Shown: piece by piece, positions 46,727 to 56,437 of the stretch
Layout of the letters: every line of letters begins with the position of its first letter
Numbering within the stretch: position 1 is the first letter of the stretch
Assembly: GCF_902652685.1 (NCBI RefSeq)
Contig: NZ_CACRUY010000003.1
Coordinates: 62,001-126,000, forward strand
Source of the DNA: Mycobacterium sp. Marseille-P9652
Lineage (GTDB): Bacteria; Actinomycetota; Actinomycetes; Mycobacteriales; Mycobacteriaceae
Direction: 5' to 3'
DNA length: 64,000 nt
The notes under the pieces: generated by a model
Database searches by the model: none
What the model was told of the DNA's origin: nothing
Seen by the model: only the letters and a program-made list of their open reading frames with translations
Translations under genes and position numbers: made by a program

Positions 46727-47290
46727 TTACGGCGCCGACTTGCGGGTGGGCCATACCGCCATCCGATCGAGGAGCCGGTCGCGCAGGCCGAACGTGTGGA
46801 ACAGCACCGCGCAGACGTGGGCGGTGAACGCCAGGAAAAGCAGGAGGGCAAGGGCGCCGTGCAGCTGGCGGAGCGCCGCATACACGTCGATGTTGCGCGG
46901 CGCGATCGCGGGCAGGTGGAGGCTGCCGACGAGGATGACGGGTAGCCGGGCCGCCGACAGCATCGCCCAGCCGGTCAGGGGCTGCGCCAGCAGGAGCGCG
47001 TACAGCAGGTACTCCGACAACGACGCGACCCGCCGTTCGGCGGGGCCCATGCTGGCGGGGAAGGGCGGCAGCCGGTGGGCGAACCGGTTGGCCAGGCGCA
47101 CGACGGCGAACAGCAGGATCGCGACGCCGAGCGGCCGGTGGATGGCCAGCAGCAGCGGATAGAGCGCCAGCGACGCGACCATGGCGACGCCGATCAGCAG
47201 CTGTGTGATCACCATCGGCGCCATCAGCCAGTGCAGGATGCGGGACGAGAGCGCGAAACGAGCTGGCGCCGAAGCCTTTTCCGCTGTCAT
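46727..47290 (-). CDS. Cytochrome b561-type membrane protein
   Basis: A 187-residue bacterial cytochrome b561 with four membrane segments. The likely haem-ligand His residues sit in RILHWLMAPMVITQ (about 20), LLAIHRPLGVAILLF (about 51), RQLHGALALLLFLAF (about 143) and TAHVCAVLFHTFG (about 158-166). It would pass electrons from the quinone pool across the membrane. The ATG overlaps the stop of the upstream peroxidase gene (ATGA, 47287-47290). Coupling to an exported catalase-like haem protein suggests that it feeds electrons to that protein or takes them from it. Confidence 0.87.
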   Translation of the reverse strand: MTAEKASAPARFALSSRILHWLMAPMVITQLLIGVAMVASLALYPLLLAIHRPLGVAILLFAVVRLANRFAHRLPPFPASMGPAERRVASLSEYLLYALLLAQPLTGWAMLSAARLPVILVGSLHLPAIAPRNIDVYAALRQLHGALALLLFLAFTAHVCAVLFHTFGLRDRLLDRMAVWPTRKSAP

Positions 47291-48393
47291 TTGAGGACCT
47301 CACTGACGTTGACCGCGCTGGGCGACTTCGGCTCCTCGGCGCGCCGGGTGAACGAGCGCGCGTAGACGGCCGACCTCGCGGCAAGCAGGGGGTCGTCGGA
47401 GGCGGCGATGCCGTCGGGCAGCACGAGCGGGTCGAAGTTGATGTCGCGGGCGTTGCCGGCGGCTTCGGTCTGCACGGCGTCGAGGGTGACGATGCCGGCG
47501 TCGACGGTTCGCCGCGCGGGCGGCCAGGGTTTGGTGGCGTCGTCGGTCGGGTCGCCGGGCTCACCGACCGTGAGCACCAGCCGCCACGCGAGCGGGCGCC
47601 GAGCGAGTGCGCGGATGACATCGTCGAACAGGTAATCCTGTGCCGGGGACGGCGCCACGTCGGACCCCTGTTGCGGAACGACCGACCAGCGCACCGGGAC
47701 CGTGACGCCGGCACCGTTGGTAAAGCGGAAGGCGTTCAGCGAGTGAAAGGCGCTGTCGGCGAACCCCGCACTCGGCGCGGCCTGCTTGATGATCTTCATC
47801 GCCGCGGCCGTCTCGGGGTGACGCGCGAGGAACGCGGCCATCGCCTGCGGGTCCGGCTTGCCCGTCGCGGGCACCGGCTTGGATGCGAGTAAGCGCTCGT
47901 AGAACCCCTGCGGGGTGCTGTCCGGGAACACCGGGATGTTGATCATCGCCGTCCGCCACTGCTGCCCGTCCGAGCTCTGCAAGAGCAAGCCCAGCCCGCG
48001 CACCGTGTCCGGCTTGTCGGCCTGGTCCGGCAGGCCGCCCGACAGGGAGAAGCGGGCGACGACGGGAACGGCGCCCGGCCGGAAGACCGCCGCGCGGGAC
48101 AGCTCCGCGCCGGCGCCGGTGCTGGTGAACGTTCCCGTGGCGCTGAGCCCCTTGGCGTGGTTGCGCCGGAAACCGTCGTGACGGCCGTAGACGCTTTCGA
48201 ACCGGTCGGCGAACCCGGACGGCGTCAGCGTGCTCAGCGGCCCCGGCCGCAGCCAGTCGCCGGCGTAGGCGAACGCGCCCACGTCGACCGCCGCGAACCC
48301 CGCGACCGCCCCCATCCCGAGCAGGGCGTGCCGACGCGTCAGCGCACCGGAGGGCGCGTGTGGCGATTCGTCCGCGTCTCCATCGGTCTCCAT
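47287..48393 (-). CDS. Exported catalase-family haem peroxidase (SrpA-like)
   Basis: A 368-residue protein with the catalase core but shorter than true catalases (~480+). A Tat signal lies at about residues 18-40 (LTRRHALLGMGAVAGFAAVD). The distal His region is FRRNHAKGLSATGTFTSTG (about 76-94), followed by VPVVARFSLSGGLPDQADKP. The proximal haem Tyr region is SAVYARSFTRR near the C-terminus (about 345). SrpA-type proteins are haem peroxidases of the envelope. With the coupled cytochrome b561 it forms a two-gene unit likely to remove peroxide or oxidise a substrate outside the membrane. Confidence 0.87.
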   Translation of the reverse strand: METDGDADESPHAPSGALTRRHALLGMGAVAGFAAVDVGAFAYAGDWLRPGPLSTLTPSGFADRFESVYGRHDGFRRNHAKGLSATGTFTSTGAGAELSRAAVFRPGAVPVVARFSLSGGLPDQADKPDTVRGLGLLLQSSDGQQWRTAMINIPVFPDSTPQGFYERLLASKPVPATGKPDPQAMAAFLARHPETAAAMKIIKQAAPSAGFADSAFHSLNAFRFTNGAGVTVPVRWSVVPQQGSDVAPSPAQDYLFDDVIRALARRPLAWRLVLTVGEPGDPTDDATKPWPPARRTVDAGIVTLDAVQTEAAGNARDINFDPLVLPDGIAASDDPLLAARSAVYARSFTRRAEEPKSPSAVNVSEVLK

Positions 48394-48603
48394 GCCACCG
48401 TCCTTCCCGGGCCGATCAAATGGTCTGCGATCAATCCCTCACGAGTCGGCGCCGCGCGCAACCGCTGGGGTCGCAACTCCCGGTCAAACCACGTGCCGAC
48501 GCGGCGTTTCGTTCGGTCGATCGGACGCGTCGTACGGGCGAGTGGCCGCCCCGCGGGCGCAGCGCTACCGGCGTGGCGCGCCACGTGTCCTACAATCAAC
48601 TGA
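48394..48603. promoter_or_regulatory. Intergenic gap holding a TACAAT promoter box
   Basis: A 210-bp gap between divergent genes. The only clear signal is a TACAAT -10 box at 48591-48596 (plus strand), 7 nt before an ATG at 48604. I see no gene or strong hairpin in the remainder. Confidence 0.45.
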
Positions 48604-48744
48604 ATGCATGTGGCCGCGCAGCACTCGGTGAATCGAGGAGTGCGCTCGCTTCATAACCAGGCGGTTTCCGCGGGGTTGAATCAACAGCCCTGGTCAGCGG
48701 TGGTCTTTGGGAGAGCGAGCGGTGTGCCGCAGAGACGAATGTGA
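48604..48744 (+). CDS. Possible leaderless small ORF upstream of the anti-sigma antagonist
   Basis: A 46-codon open frame starting ATG 7 nt after the TACAAT -10 box, where transcription should begin, and ending with ATGTGA only 8 nt before the ATG of the STAS gene. The product (MHVAAQHSVNRGVRSLHNQA at its start) has no membrane segment or motif I recognise. The start position, tight spacing and lack of Shine-Dalgarno are what leaderless mycobacterial small proteins look like. Its role may be translational coupling rather than a working peptide. Not supported by homology. Confidence 0.35.
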   Translation: MHVAAQHSVNRGVRSLHNQAVSAGLNQQPWSAVVFGRASGVPQRRM

Positions 48745-48752
48745 GATACAGC

Positions 48753-49130
48753 ATGGTCGAACAATTCGGGGAAACAGTCGGTCCGACGCCGTTCCAGGTG
48801 GGCAAACAGCAGGTTGACCAAGCGGTCGTGCTCACCGTCGCGGGCGAGGTGGACATGCTCAGCGCCCCGCAACTGACCGAGGCGATTCAGACGGCCCTGG
48901 CGGCCCGGCCCGCGGCGTTGATCGTGGACCTGTCCAAAGTCGACTTCCTCGCGTCGGCCGGGATGACCGTGCTGGTCACCGCCCAGGCCGAGGTCGAGCC
49001 GCCCACCCGGTTCGCCGTGGTGGCGCACGGGGCGGCCACCAGCCGGCCCATCAAGCTGATGGGCATCGACAGCGTCCTGCCCCTGTACAGCACGCTCGAC
49101 GACGCGCTGAGCGACATCGCCGATCGGTGA
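48753..49130 (+). CDS. Anti-sigma factor antagonist (STAS domain)
   Basis: A 125-residue single STAS-domain protein. The fold is recognisable from VVLTVAGEVDMLSAPQLTEA (about residues 26-45) and LIVDLSKVDFLASAGMTVLV (about 55-74), where the Ser of DFLASAGM is the expected phosphorylation site. In its unphosphorylated form such a protein binds an anti-sigma kinase and frees the sigma factor. It is followed 12 bp later by a HATPase-type kinase gene, the expected partner. An in-frame GTG at 48741 is an alternative start. No sigma-factor gene is next to it, so the controlled sigma (SigF-like in mycobacteria) must be elsewhere. Confidence 0.85.
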   Translation: MVEQFGETVGPTPFQVGKQQVDQAVVLTVAGEVDMLSAPQLTEAIQTALAARPAALIVDLSKVDFLASAGMTVLVTAQAEVEPPTRFAVVAHGAATSRPIKLMGIDSVLPLYSTLDDALSDIADR

Positions 49131-49142
49131 GCGTCTACCGGG

Positions 49143-49634
49143 GTGGGAACGCAGCTGGAACCGTTGGGACGCTCTGATCACCGGCCGAACAACATGCCTG
49201 ACATCGACGACCGATCCCGCTTCGCGCGAACGCGAGTTTCCGCCGACGCACGAAGCGCCGCGCGGGCGCGGGCGGAGTTTTCCGCGTGGCTGAAGGGACG
49301 TTTCTCGCTCGACGATGAGCGGTTCAACGACGTCCTGCTGGCCGTGAACGAGGCCATCGCCAACGCCGCGGAGTTCGCCTACGTCGATGCGCCCGGACCC
49401 GGGACGCTGGACGTCACGGCGGCCTACGACGCCGACTCCGACACCCTCGCGGTCCGCGTCGACGACGAGGGCCGCTGGCGCGAGAAGGTGCCGCAGGCCG
49501 CTGGGGCGCTGCAGCAACTGCGGGGGCGAGGGATCCCCTTGATGCGGACGCTCGCCGACGAGGTCACGATCGACCGCACGCCGGGCGGCACCCGCGTCAA
49601 GCTGATCTGGTCCGGCCTCACCCGCGACCGTTGA
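49143..49634 (+). CDS. Anti-sigma factor, RsbW-type serine kinase (HATPase_c_2)
   Basis: A protein of up to 163 residues with the GHKL ATPase fold. The N box is DVLLAVNEAIANAAEFAYV (about residues 62-80, Asn/Glu of the ATP site), the G1-like box is RVDDEGRWRE (about 103) and the G2 box is GRGIPLMRTLADE (about 125). Such kinases hold a sigma factor and phosphorylate the antagonist. The start is uncertain: GTG 49143 or ATG 49194, neither with a good ribosome-binding site. It lies 12 bp after the STAS gene, completing a partner-switch pair. Confidence 0.83.
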   Translation: MGTQLEPLGRSDHRPNNMPDIDDRSRFARTRVSADARSAARARAEFSAWLKGRFSLDDERFNDVLLAVNEAIANAAEFAYVDAPGPGTLDVTAAYDADSDTLAVRVDDEGRWREKVPQAAGALQQLRGRGIPLMRTLADEVTIDRTPGGTRVKLIWSGLTRDR

Positions 49635-49731
49635 CAGTTCCAGAAATCGGTCGTGTGGCCTGTCGCCCGAGCGCCGTGAGGGATACGCTACGTCAAGTAG
49701 CGAAATAGCCGTCCGGCGCGAGGAGTGACCC

Positions 49732-51495
49732 ATGTTCGACCTGAAGATCACCGGCGGCACCGTCGTCGACGGCACGGGCGCCGAGCGCTACCGCGCCGAC
49801 GTCGGCATCAGGGACGGCAAGGAGGTCGACGTCGTCCGCCGGGCCGCAGACGGGGGCGGCCTCGAGAAGGCCGAGGCGGCCGAAACCATCGATGCGACCG
49901 GGCTTGTCGTCGCCCCCGGATTCGTCGACATCCACACCCACTACGACGGACAGGTCAGCTGGGACAGCCTGCTGGAGCCGTCGAGCGGTCACGGCGTGAC
50001 CACCGTGGTGGTGGGAAACTGCGGGGTCGGCTTCGCCCCCGTCCGGCCGGGGCGGGAGCAATGGCTCATCGAGCTGATGGAGGGCGTCGAGGACATCCCC
50101 GGGACCGCGCTCACCGAGGGCATCACCTGGGGCTGGGAGACCTACCCCGAATACCTCGACGCCATCGGCACGCGGAAGTTCGCGGTCGACGTCGGCAGCC
50201 AGGTGGCACACGGTGCCGTCCGCGCGTACGCGATGGGCGAACGCGGCGCCCGCAACGAGCCCGCCACGCCCGAGGACATCGCGGCGATGGCCCGGCTGGT
50301 TCAGGAGGCCGTCGAGGCCGGCGCGCTCGGGTTCTCGACCTCGCGCACACTCGGCCACCGCGCGATGGACGGCGAACCCGTGCCCGGCACCTACGCCGCC
50401 GAGGACGAGCTGTTCGGTCTCGGCCGCGCGATGGCGGCCGGCGGTCAGGCCGTCTTCGAGCTCGCGCCGCAGGGCGTGGCCGGCGAGGACATCGTCGCCC
50501 CCAAGAAGGAACTCGAGTGGATGCGGCGGCTGGCCGGCGAAATCGATCGCCCGGTCTCGTTCGCGCTCATCCAGGTCGACGCCGACCCGAAGCTCTGGCG
50601 CGAGCAACTCGACCTCTCCGCCGACGCGCACGCGGCGGGCAGCCGGCTCTACCCACAGGTCGCGGCGCGCCCGTTCGGCATGATGATCGGCTTCCAGGGC
50701 CACCACGGATTCAGCCACCGGCCGACCTACCGCAAGCTCAAGGCCGAATGCAGCCGCGAGGAACTCGCGCAGCGCCTCGCCGACCCCGCGGTGAAGGCCG
50801 CGATCCTCTCGGAGGACGACCTGCCCGTCGACCCGACCATGCTGTTCGACGGCATGTTCGCCCTCGTGCAGCACTCCCTGCACCGGCTGTACGCGCTGGG
50901 CAACCCGCCCGACTACGAGCCCACGCCCGACCGCACGGTGGCCGCGATCGCCCAGGCGCGCGGTGAGGATCCGCTGTCGACGCTCTACGACCTGATGCTC
51001 GAGGCGGATGCCACCTCCATGCTGATGCTGCCGCTGTACAACTACGCCGACGGCAACTGCGACGCCATCCGCGAGATGCTGATGCACCCCGCCGGCGTGC
51101 TGGGCCTGTCCGACGGCGGCGCGCACTGCGGGATGATCTGCGACGCCTCCTATCCGACGTTCCTGCTGACGCACTGGGCGCGGGACCGCCGCCGCGGCGA
51201 GAAGCTCTCGCTGGAGTACGTGATCCGCAAGCAGTCGCGCGACACCGCGCACCTGTTCGGGCTGACCGACCGCGGCACCATCGAGCCCGGCAAGAAGGCC
51301 GACATCAACGTCATCGACATGGACAAGATCCGGCTGCACCCGGCGGCAATGGCCTACGACCTGCCCGCCGGCGGAAACCGCATCCTGCAGGGCGCCAGCG
51401 GATACAAGGCGACGGTCGTGAGCGGGGCGGTGACGCGGCGCGACGATGTCGACACCGGGGCCCGCCCCGGCCGCCTGGTGCGCGGGGCGCGCTGA
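49732..51495 (+). CDS. D-aminoacylase-like amidohydrolase
   Basis: A 587-residue metallo-hydrolase of the N-acyl-D-amino-acid deacylase group. The metal motif is [19 protein letters not shown] (HxH, about residue 68). [16 protein letters not shown] (about 96-111) holds the Cys that serves as a zinc ligand in D-aminoacylase, and [13 protein letters not shown] (about 460) holds the late Asp. The final domain [11 protein letters not shown]-like block ([18 protein letters not shown]) is typical. It would hydrolyse an N-acyl or related amide bond. A TACGCT -10-like box lies near 49686 and GAGGAG just before the ATG. The Rieske gene follows 15 bp later, so both may serve one pathway. Confidence 0.9.
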   Translation: MFDLKITGGTVVDGTGAERYRADVGIRDGKEVDVVRRAADGGGLEKAEAAETIDATGLVVAPGFVDIHTHYDGQVSWDSLLEPSSGHGVTTVVVGNCGVGFAPVRPGREQWLIELMEGVEDIPGTALTEGITWGWETYPEYLDAIGTRKFAVDVGSQVAHGAVRAYAMGERGARNEPATPEDIAAMARLVQEAVEAGALGFSTSRTLGHRAMDGEPVPGTYAAEDELFGLGRAMAAGGQAVFELAPQGVAGEDIVAPKKELEWMRRLAGEIDRPVSFALIQVDADPKLWREQLDLSADAHAAGSRLYPQVAARPFGMMIGFQGHHGFSHRPTYRKLKAECSREELAQRLADPAVKAAILSEDDLPVDPTMLFDGMFALVQHSLHRLYALGNPPDYEPTPDRTVAAIAQARGEDPLSTLYDLMLEADATSMLMLPLYNYADGNCDAIREMLMHPAGVLGLSDGGAHCGMICDASYPTFLLTHWARDRRRGEKLSLEYVIRKQSRDTAHLFGLTDRGTIEPGKKADINVIDMDKIRLHPAAMAYDLPAGGNRILQGASGYKATVVSGAVTRRDDVDTGARPGRLVRGAR

Positions 51496-51510
51496 GGGTT
51501 CCGCGGTACC

Positions 51511-52830
51511 GTGACCGCCGGCAACCCGGCCCTCACCCGCGACGAGGATGCGATCGGCACCCCGCCGGAAACGCCGTTCCGCGTGCCGGCCGAACGCTAC
51601 TACGACCCCGGGTTCGCCGCGCTCGAGACGGAGCGGATGTGGCCGCGCGTCTGGCAGCTCGCGTGCATGGTCGACCATGTCGCCGAGCCGGGCGACTACT
51701 TCGAATACCGTTGCGGCCCATACGGTGTGCTCATCGTGCGGGGCGACGACGGGGTGCTGCGCGCCTTTCAGAACGCCTGTCGGCACCGCGGCAACTCGCT
51801 CTGTGTGGGTTCGGGCTCCGGGCTGCGTGAGCTCAAGTGCGGCTACCACGGCTGGACGTGGGATCTCGCCGGCGAGCTCAAACGGGTGCCCGGCCGCAAG
51901 GGGTTCGGCTCGCTGCGGCTGTCGGACTTCCCGTTGCTGCCCGCCCGGGTGGACACGTGGGAAGGGCTCGTCTTCGTCAACCTCGACATGAGAGCGATGC
52001 CGCTGGCCGACTATCTGGAGGCGGTGCCCGACGACATCGCCTGGTGCCGGCTCGGCGACTTCCGCTGCTACGCAACGCTGACCGTCGAGGTCGAGGCGAA
52101 CTGGAAGACCATCGCCGACGGCTACAGCGAGACCTACCACGTCCAGACGCTGCACCCGGAATTGCTGCGCTGCGTCGACGATATCCATGCGCCCCAACGG
52201 ATCTGGGGTCATACGGGTAAGTCGGACCAGCCCTACGGGGTGCAGAGCCCGCGCTTCGGCGGCGCGCTGAGCGACGAGGAGGTGTGGGACGCCTACGTCT
52301 ACACCCAGGGCGCGCTGATGGGCGCGGCGGAGGGCGCGCCGTTCCCCGTGGACGAACGTGAGCCGGGTCAGACGGTCGCTGACGTGATCGCGGAACGCAC
52401 GCGCGCGTTCGCGGCCAGCCGCGGGGTGGACCTCTCCTGGGCCGACACCGACCGGGTCACCCGGCTGCACCAATACAACGTCTTCCCGAACATGACGTTG
52501 CTGGCCAACGCCGACCACCTGACCGTCATGTGCTCGCGACCGGGCCCGGACCCCGATCACGGCGAGCTGGTCATGTTCCTGATGATGCGGATGGCGCCCG
52601 GCGCGCCACGAAACAAGCCCGCCGACATGCGCACGACCGCCGGGGAAGCGGAGCCCGGGATCGTCCTCACGCAGGACATCCAAATTCTTGCCGGCCTGCA
52701 GCGTGGGATGCACCAGCCCGGCTTCACCCATCTGGTGCTCTCCAGCGAGGAGCGGCGGGTGATCAACATGCACCGCAACCTCGAGTGCTACCTCGACCTG
52801 CCGCAGTCCGAGCGGATGACCGGCGGCTGA
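51511..52830 (+). CDS. Rieske non-haem iron oxygenase, alpha subunit
   Basis: A 439-residue ring-hydroxylating-type oxygenase. The Rieske cluster motif is CRHRGNSLCVGS through LKCGYHGWTW (about residues 89-113, 17 residues between pairs). The catalytic iron site is NWKTIADGYSETYHVQTLH (about 196-214). An insertion of about 70 residues (ALSDEEVWDAYVYTQGALMG and on) follows. It needs electrons from a ferredoxin and reductase not encoded beside it. GTG 51511 is the first start in frame. It lies 15 bp after the D-aminoacylase-like gene and faces the cyclase-LuxR regulator. The substrate is unknown. Confidence 0.9.
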   Translation: MTAGNPALTRDEDAIGTPPETPFRVPAERYYDPGFAALETERMWPRVWQLACMVDHVAEPGDYFEYRCGPYGVLIVRGDDGVLRAFQNACRHRGNSLCVGSGSGLRELKCGYHGWTWDLAGELKRVPGRKGFGSLRLSDFPLLPARVDTWEGLVFVNLDMRAMPLADYLEAVPDDIAWCRLGDFRCYATLTVEVEANWKTIADGYSETYHVQTLHPELLRCVDDIHAPQRIWGHTGKSDQPYGVQSPRFGGALSDEEVWDAYVYTQGALMGAAEGAPFPVDEREPGQTVADVIAERTRAFAASRGVDLSWADTDRVTRLHQYNVFPNMTLLANADHLTVMCSRPGPDPDHGELVMFLMMRMAPGAPRNKPADMRTTAGEAEPGIVLTQDIQILAGLQRGMHQPGFTHLVLSSEERRVINMHRNLECYLDLPQSERMTGG

Positions 52831-52845
52831 ATACCGGTCGACGCG

Positions 52846-55800
52846 TCAGGCGTGACGCGCGGCCTCTCGGGCGAGTTGGACGCGCGAACGCAGGCCAAGC
52901 TTGGCGTAGACATGCGTGAGGTGGGTCTCGACGGTGCGCGGTGAGACGAAAAGCCGTGTGGCGATGTCCTTGTTGCCCAAGCCTTCCCCGACGAGTTTGA
53001 CGACGTCCAACTCGGTTGGGGTGAGTGAAGCCCAGCCCGTCGAGGGGCGCTTGCGCTCGCCGCGGCCGCGCTGCGCGTAGGCGATCGCTTCCGCCGTGGA
53101 CAGCGCGGCGCCTTCGGTCCAGGCGGCGTCAAAGTCGTTTGGCTCCATCGCATCTCGCAATGAGCTCACCGACTCTTCGTAACCGGCCTGGTAGATCGCG
53201 TACCGCACCTCGCCGGTGCGCTGCCGCATGCCCTCCGCGGCACCGAACAAACGGGTCGCTTCGGGGTAGCTCCCGGCATCCGCGGCCACGCGCCCAAGAC
53301 AGTCGAAAACGTCGGGTACGCCAAGCTCTAGCTTGATCTCCGCCGCGCACGTCAGCGCGTCGTGTAAGTCGCGCTCGGCGGCTTCGGCATTTCCTTCGGC
53401 GAGGGCCACGCGGGCACGAGCATTCAGCGCCTTCACCCGGAACATTCCCGAGGTGGCCGACACCGCTTGATCGGCCGATAGCCGGGCCGCAACGACATCG
53501 CCTGCCGCAAGCTCGGTTTCGGCTCGCCACAACATGTTCGTCATGGAGAAGTCGGCGGCCGCCACGCGACGATAGCCCTCATCGAGGGCGTGCTGCGCCG
53601 CCGCGACATCGCCCCCGGCCAGGTGTGCGGCGCTCAACGACAGGTAGCCGAGCCCCTCGATCGCCGCGCCGAGATCGGCGGCGGACTCGACCGCCGTTTG
53701 GGCCGCGGTGAGCGCCGTTGTTGTCTTGCCCTGCCAGCCCAACACAAAGCTTTGCGTTATCAGGGCGTTGAACTTGGTCAACACGTCACCGGCGGCGTCG
53801 GCGTCGGCGACTACCTCGCGCATCTCTTCCTCAGCGCCGTGGAGGTCTCCCCGAACCGCGCGTCCTCCGGCGAGTCCCCACAAGCGGCACTGACCCGAAG
53901 CGAACCGATCACCGATCGTGTCGGCCAGGTCGCGCCCTTCCACTGCCCCGTGCTCCGTGAACGGGAGACCGGCCATCATCGCCGCATAGGCCTGAAAGCC
54001 GAGCAGTTGACTGAGTCGCCATTTGTCGCCGAGAGCGCGTGCCGACTCGATCGCCTCGGCGAAGTAGGCGGCCGCGTGGTCGGGGTCGAAGGCGGCCGTA
54101 GCGAAGCAGGCGGTGAGGGCGCGGACCAACAGAGACGGCTCGTCGAGTTGGCGCGCAATGGCAAGGGCCTGGGCGGCCTGCTCCTTGCGCTCCGGCACAC
54201 CGACCCAGCCGTCGAACAGTGCCGCGTCGGCCAGCGCCCACGCCGCCACGGCCGGCGCGACCTGGGAGTGGTCGGTGTGCATGTCGGCCAAGGCCTCGTC
54301 GATCCAGTTCATTCCCTCGCGCAGGCGACCGCGGGTGAGCCACAGCGGCTGCAGCGACGACGCGAGCTGCAGTGCGAGTTCGGCGTCACGGTTTTCGCGG
54401 CTCCAGGCGAACGCCGCACGCAGATTGTCGATCTCGGCTTCCACCTGCTCGACGCGCCGCTGGTGGCCGGTGGCCGCGGGAGCGTCGAGTACGGCGGCCA
54501 TCGCGGTGTAGTAGTCGCGGTGACGCGCCCGCACGGCGTCTGCTTCCCCGGACTCGCCGAGCTTTTCCAGGGCGTACTGGCGCACCGTTTCGAGTAGCCG
54601 ATAGCGCGTCCGGCCGCCGGGGTTGTCCGCCACCACCAGCGACTTGTCCACCAGCAACGTCAGCTGGTCGAGGAGCTGATAGCGCTCGACGTCGGTGCCG
54701 GCGGCGACGGCACGGGCGGCGGTAAGGTCGAAGCCACCGAGGAAGGGCGCAAGCCGTCGAAAGAGCGCCCGCTCGGGGTCGGTCAACAGCGCGTGGGACC
54801 AGTCCACCGACGCGCGCAGCGTCTGCTGGCGGCGCACCGCGGTGCGCCGTCCCCCGGTCAACAAGCGGAATCGGTCATTGAGGCTGTCCAGGATTTCCTC
54901 GAGGGACAATGCCCGCGCCCGCGCCGCGGCCAGTTCGATGGCCAGCGGCATGCCGTCGAGGCGACGGCAGATTTCGCGCACCGCCGTAAGGTGCTCGTCG
55001 CTCATGGTGAAATCGGATCGCGCCCGCCACGCCCGGTCGACGAACAGGTCGACAGCCTCGTCGTCCAGCGACAGCGACGGCACCCGCCAGGTCACCTCGC
55101 CGGCCACCCCGATCGGCTCACGACTCGTGGCCAGCAGCACCAACTGCGGACACGCGCTCAGCAGTGCGGTCGTCAGCTCGGCGGTCGCGTCGAGAACGTG
55201 CTCGCAGTTGTCCAGGAGCACCAGCATCCGCCGGTCTTTCACGAACCGGATCAACGTGTCCGTCGTCGATCTGCTCGACTGATCCGTCAGGCCGAGGGCA
55301 CCCGCCATCGCGACCGGCACCAGATCGGGATCCGCGATCGGCGCCAGGTCGACATACCACGCTCCGTGACCGAACTCGGCGGCCGCCTGGCCCGCCACCT
55401 GGATCCCCAGCCGCGTCTTACCGGCACCGCCGGCGCCGGTCAGGGTGACCAGCCGGTTGGCGTCGAGGCTCCGCCGCACCTCGTCGATCTCCTTGGCGCG
55501 GCCGATGAAACTGGTGAGCTGCACCGGCAAATGTTCTCCCACAATGGGTTTCGATGTCCGCAACGCCGGAAAGTCGTTGCGGATATCGGGGTGGCACAGC
55601 TGCACGACCCGCTCGGGGCGGGCGACACCGCGCAGCTCGTGCCTACCGAGATCGGTCAGCCACGCGTCGGCGGGAAGGGCGTCGACGACCAGGTCCTCGG
55701 TGGTTCCCGACAGCACTGTCTGCCCGCCGTGGGCGAGGTCGCGCAGGCGCGCGGCGCGGTTGATGGTCGGACCCATGTAGTTGCCCTCGTCGCGCAACTG

Positions 55801-56151
55801 CACCTCCCCGGTGTGCACGCCGATCCGCAGCCGGATCGGCGCCAGCGGCGCGCGCTGCAGACCCAAGGCACACGCGGCGGCGTCACTCGCGCGGGCAAAC
55901 GCCACCACGAAGCTGTCGCCCTCCCCCTGTTCTACGGGCCGTACCCCGCCATGATCCGCCAGCAAGTCCGTCAGGGTGCGGTCCAGGCGGGCGACCGCCT
56001 CGGTCATCTCGTCGGGTTGGGTCTCCCACAGTCGTGTCGAGCCCTCGACATCGGCGAGCAACAGCGTCACAGTGCCGGTTGGCAGCTCGCCCACGCCCAA
56101 CTCGCTCCAGTTCACCGGCGGCATGTCCGCGCGCCGACCAATGTCGGTCAT
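52846..56151 (-). CDS. Adenylate/guanylate cyclase-ATPase-LuxR fusion regulator (Rv0386/Rv2488c-like)
   Basis: A regulator of ~1,100 residues with three parts. A class III cyclase domain begins [18 protein letters not shown] (about residue 26); it has the metal Asp there and in [11 protein letters not shown] (about 75). The usual substrate-defining Lys and Asp appear replaced by Gln (VEQGEGD) and Asn ([14 protein letters not shown]), as known for M. tuberculosis Rv0386. An NB-ARC-type ATPase follows with Walker [18 protein letters not shown] (about 235) and [13 protein letters not shown], then helical repeats (about 560-1000). The LuxR HTH is [20 protein letters not shown] to [17 protein letters not shown] at the C-terminus. 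The start is uncertain among ATGs 56187, 56163, 56151 and 56127; 56151 is used. Confidence 0.9.
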   Translation of the reverse strand: MTDIGRRADMPPVNWSELGVGELPTGTVTLLLADVEGSTRLWETQPDEMTEAVARLDRTLTDLLADHGGVRPVEQGEGDSFVVAFARASDAAACALGLQRAPLAPIRLRIGVHTGEVQLRDEGNYMGPTINRAARLRDLAHGGQTVLSGTTEDLVVDALPADAWLTDLGRHELRGVARPERVVQLCHPDIRNDFPALRTSKPIVGEHLPVQLTSFIGRAKEIDEVRRSLDANRLVTLTGAGGAGKTRLGIQVAGQAAAEFGHGAWYVDLAPIADPDLVPVAMAGALGLTDQSSRSTTDTLIRFVKDRRMLVLLDNCEHVLDATAELTTALLSACPQLVLLATSREPIGVAGEVTWRVPSLSLDDEAVDLFVDRAWRARSDFTMSDEHLTAVREICRRLDGMPLAIELAAARARALSLEEILDSLNDRFRLLTGGRRTAVRRQQTLRASVDWSHALLTDPERALFRRLAPFLGGFDLTAARAVAAGTDVERYQLLDQLTLLVDKSLVVADNPGGRTRYRLLETVRQYALEKLGESGEADAVRARHRDYYTAMAAVLDAPAATGHQRRVEQVEAEIDNLRAAFAWSRENRDAELALQLASSLQPLWLTRGRLREGMNWIDEALADMHTDHSQVAPAVAAWALADAALFDGWVGVPERKEQAAQALAIARQLDEPSLLVRALTACFATAAFDPDHAAAYFAEAIESARALGDKWRLSQLLGFQAYAAMMAGLPFTEHGAVEGRDLADTIGDRFASGQCRLWGLAGGRAVRGDLHGAEEEMREVVADADAAGDVLTKFNALITQSFVLGWQGKTTTALTAAQTAVESAADLGAAIEGLGYLSLSAAHLAGGDVAAAQHALDEGYRRVAAADFSMTNMLWRAETELAAGDVVAARLSADQAVSATSGMFRVKALNARARVALAEGNAEAAERDLHDALTCAAEIKLELGVPDVFDCLGRVAADAGSYPEATRLFGAAEGMRQRTGEVRYAIYQAGYEESVSSLRDAMEPNDFDAAWTEGAALSTAEAIAYAQRGRGERKRPSTGWASLTPTELDVVKLVGEGLGNKDIATRLFVSPRTVETHLTHVYAKLGLRSRVQLAREAARHA

Positions 56152-56281
56152 GCTAGCCAGCATCACCCGCGTTGCGGCCGCAAACATCAGTGAAAACCCG
56201 TAGGTGCTTGTTCCTCCGCGCGCGTGGGCGGGCACTCTGCCACTCGCCCGGGCGCCGAGACCGCTGTGGCGGATGTGGCCA

Positions 56282-56301
56282 GTGCGCCCGCTCTGGCGCA
56301 C
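56282..56301. promoter_or_regulatory. Inverted repeat upstream of the cyclase-LuxR gene
   Basis: GTGCGCC (56282-56288), 6-bp spacer, GGCGCAC (56295-56301): perfect 7-bp arms, 131 bp from the cyclase-LuxR start and 137 bp from the small membrane-protein start. It could be an operator; GC-rich sequence makes chance pairing possible. Confidence 0.3.
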
Positions 56302-56423
56302 AACAGCAACATCCGTCACAGGACTTTCGCGCCTCGGCGAATGTGCGTTGTGCCCATCCACGCGCGACAAAAACTGGTGCGAAGGAATCGGTTCAGTACT
56401 CCCGAAAACGGGTAATGGCGAAT

Positions 56424-56429
56424 TAGAAT
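56424..56429 (+). promoter_or_regulatory. -10 box (TAGAAT) of a leaderless membrane-protein transcript
   Basis: TAGAAT fits TANNNT and ends 8 nt before the GTG at 56438. No Shine-Dalgarno sequence lies between, which favours a leaderless GTG start. Confidence 0.5.
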
Positions 56430-56437
56430 CCCGGCTT

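Noticed and set aside
49693-52773. A 1,026-codon open frame on the minus strand
   Set aside because: It is antisense to the D-aminoacylase-like and Rieske genes, whose metal and cluster motifs are intact; composition is typical of a shadow frame.
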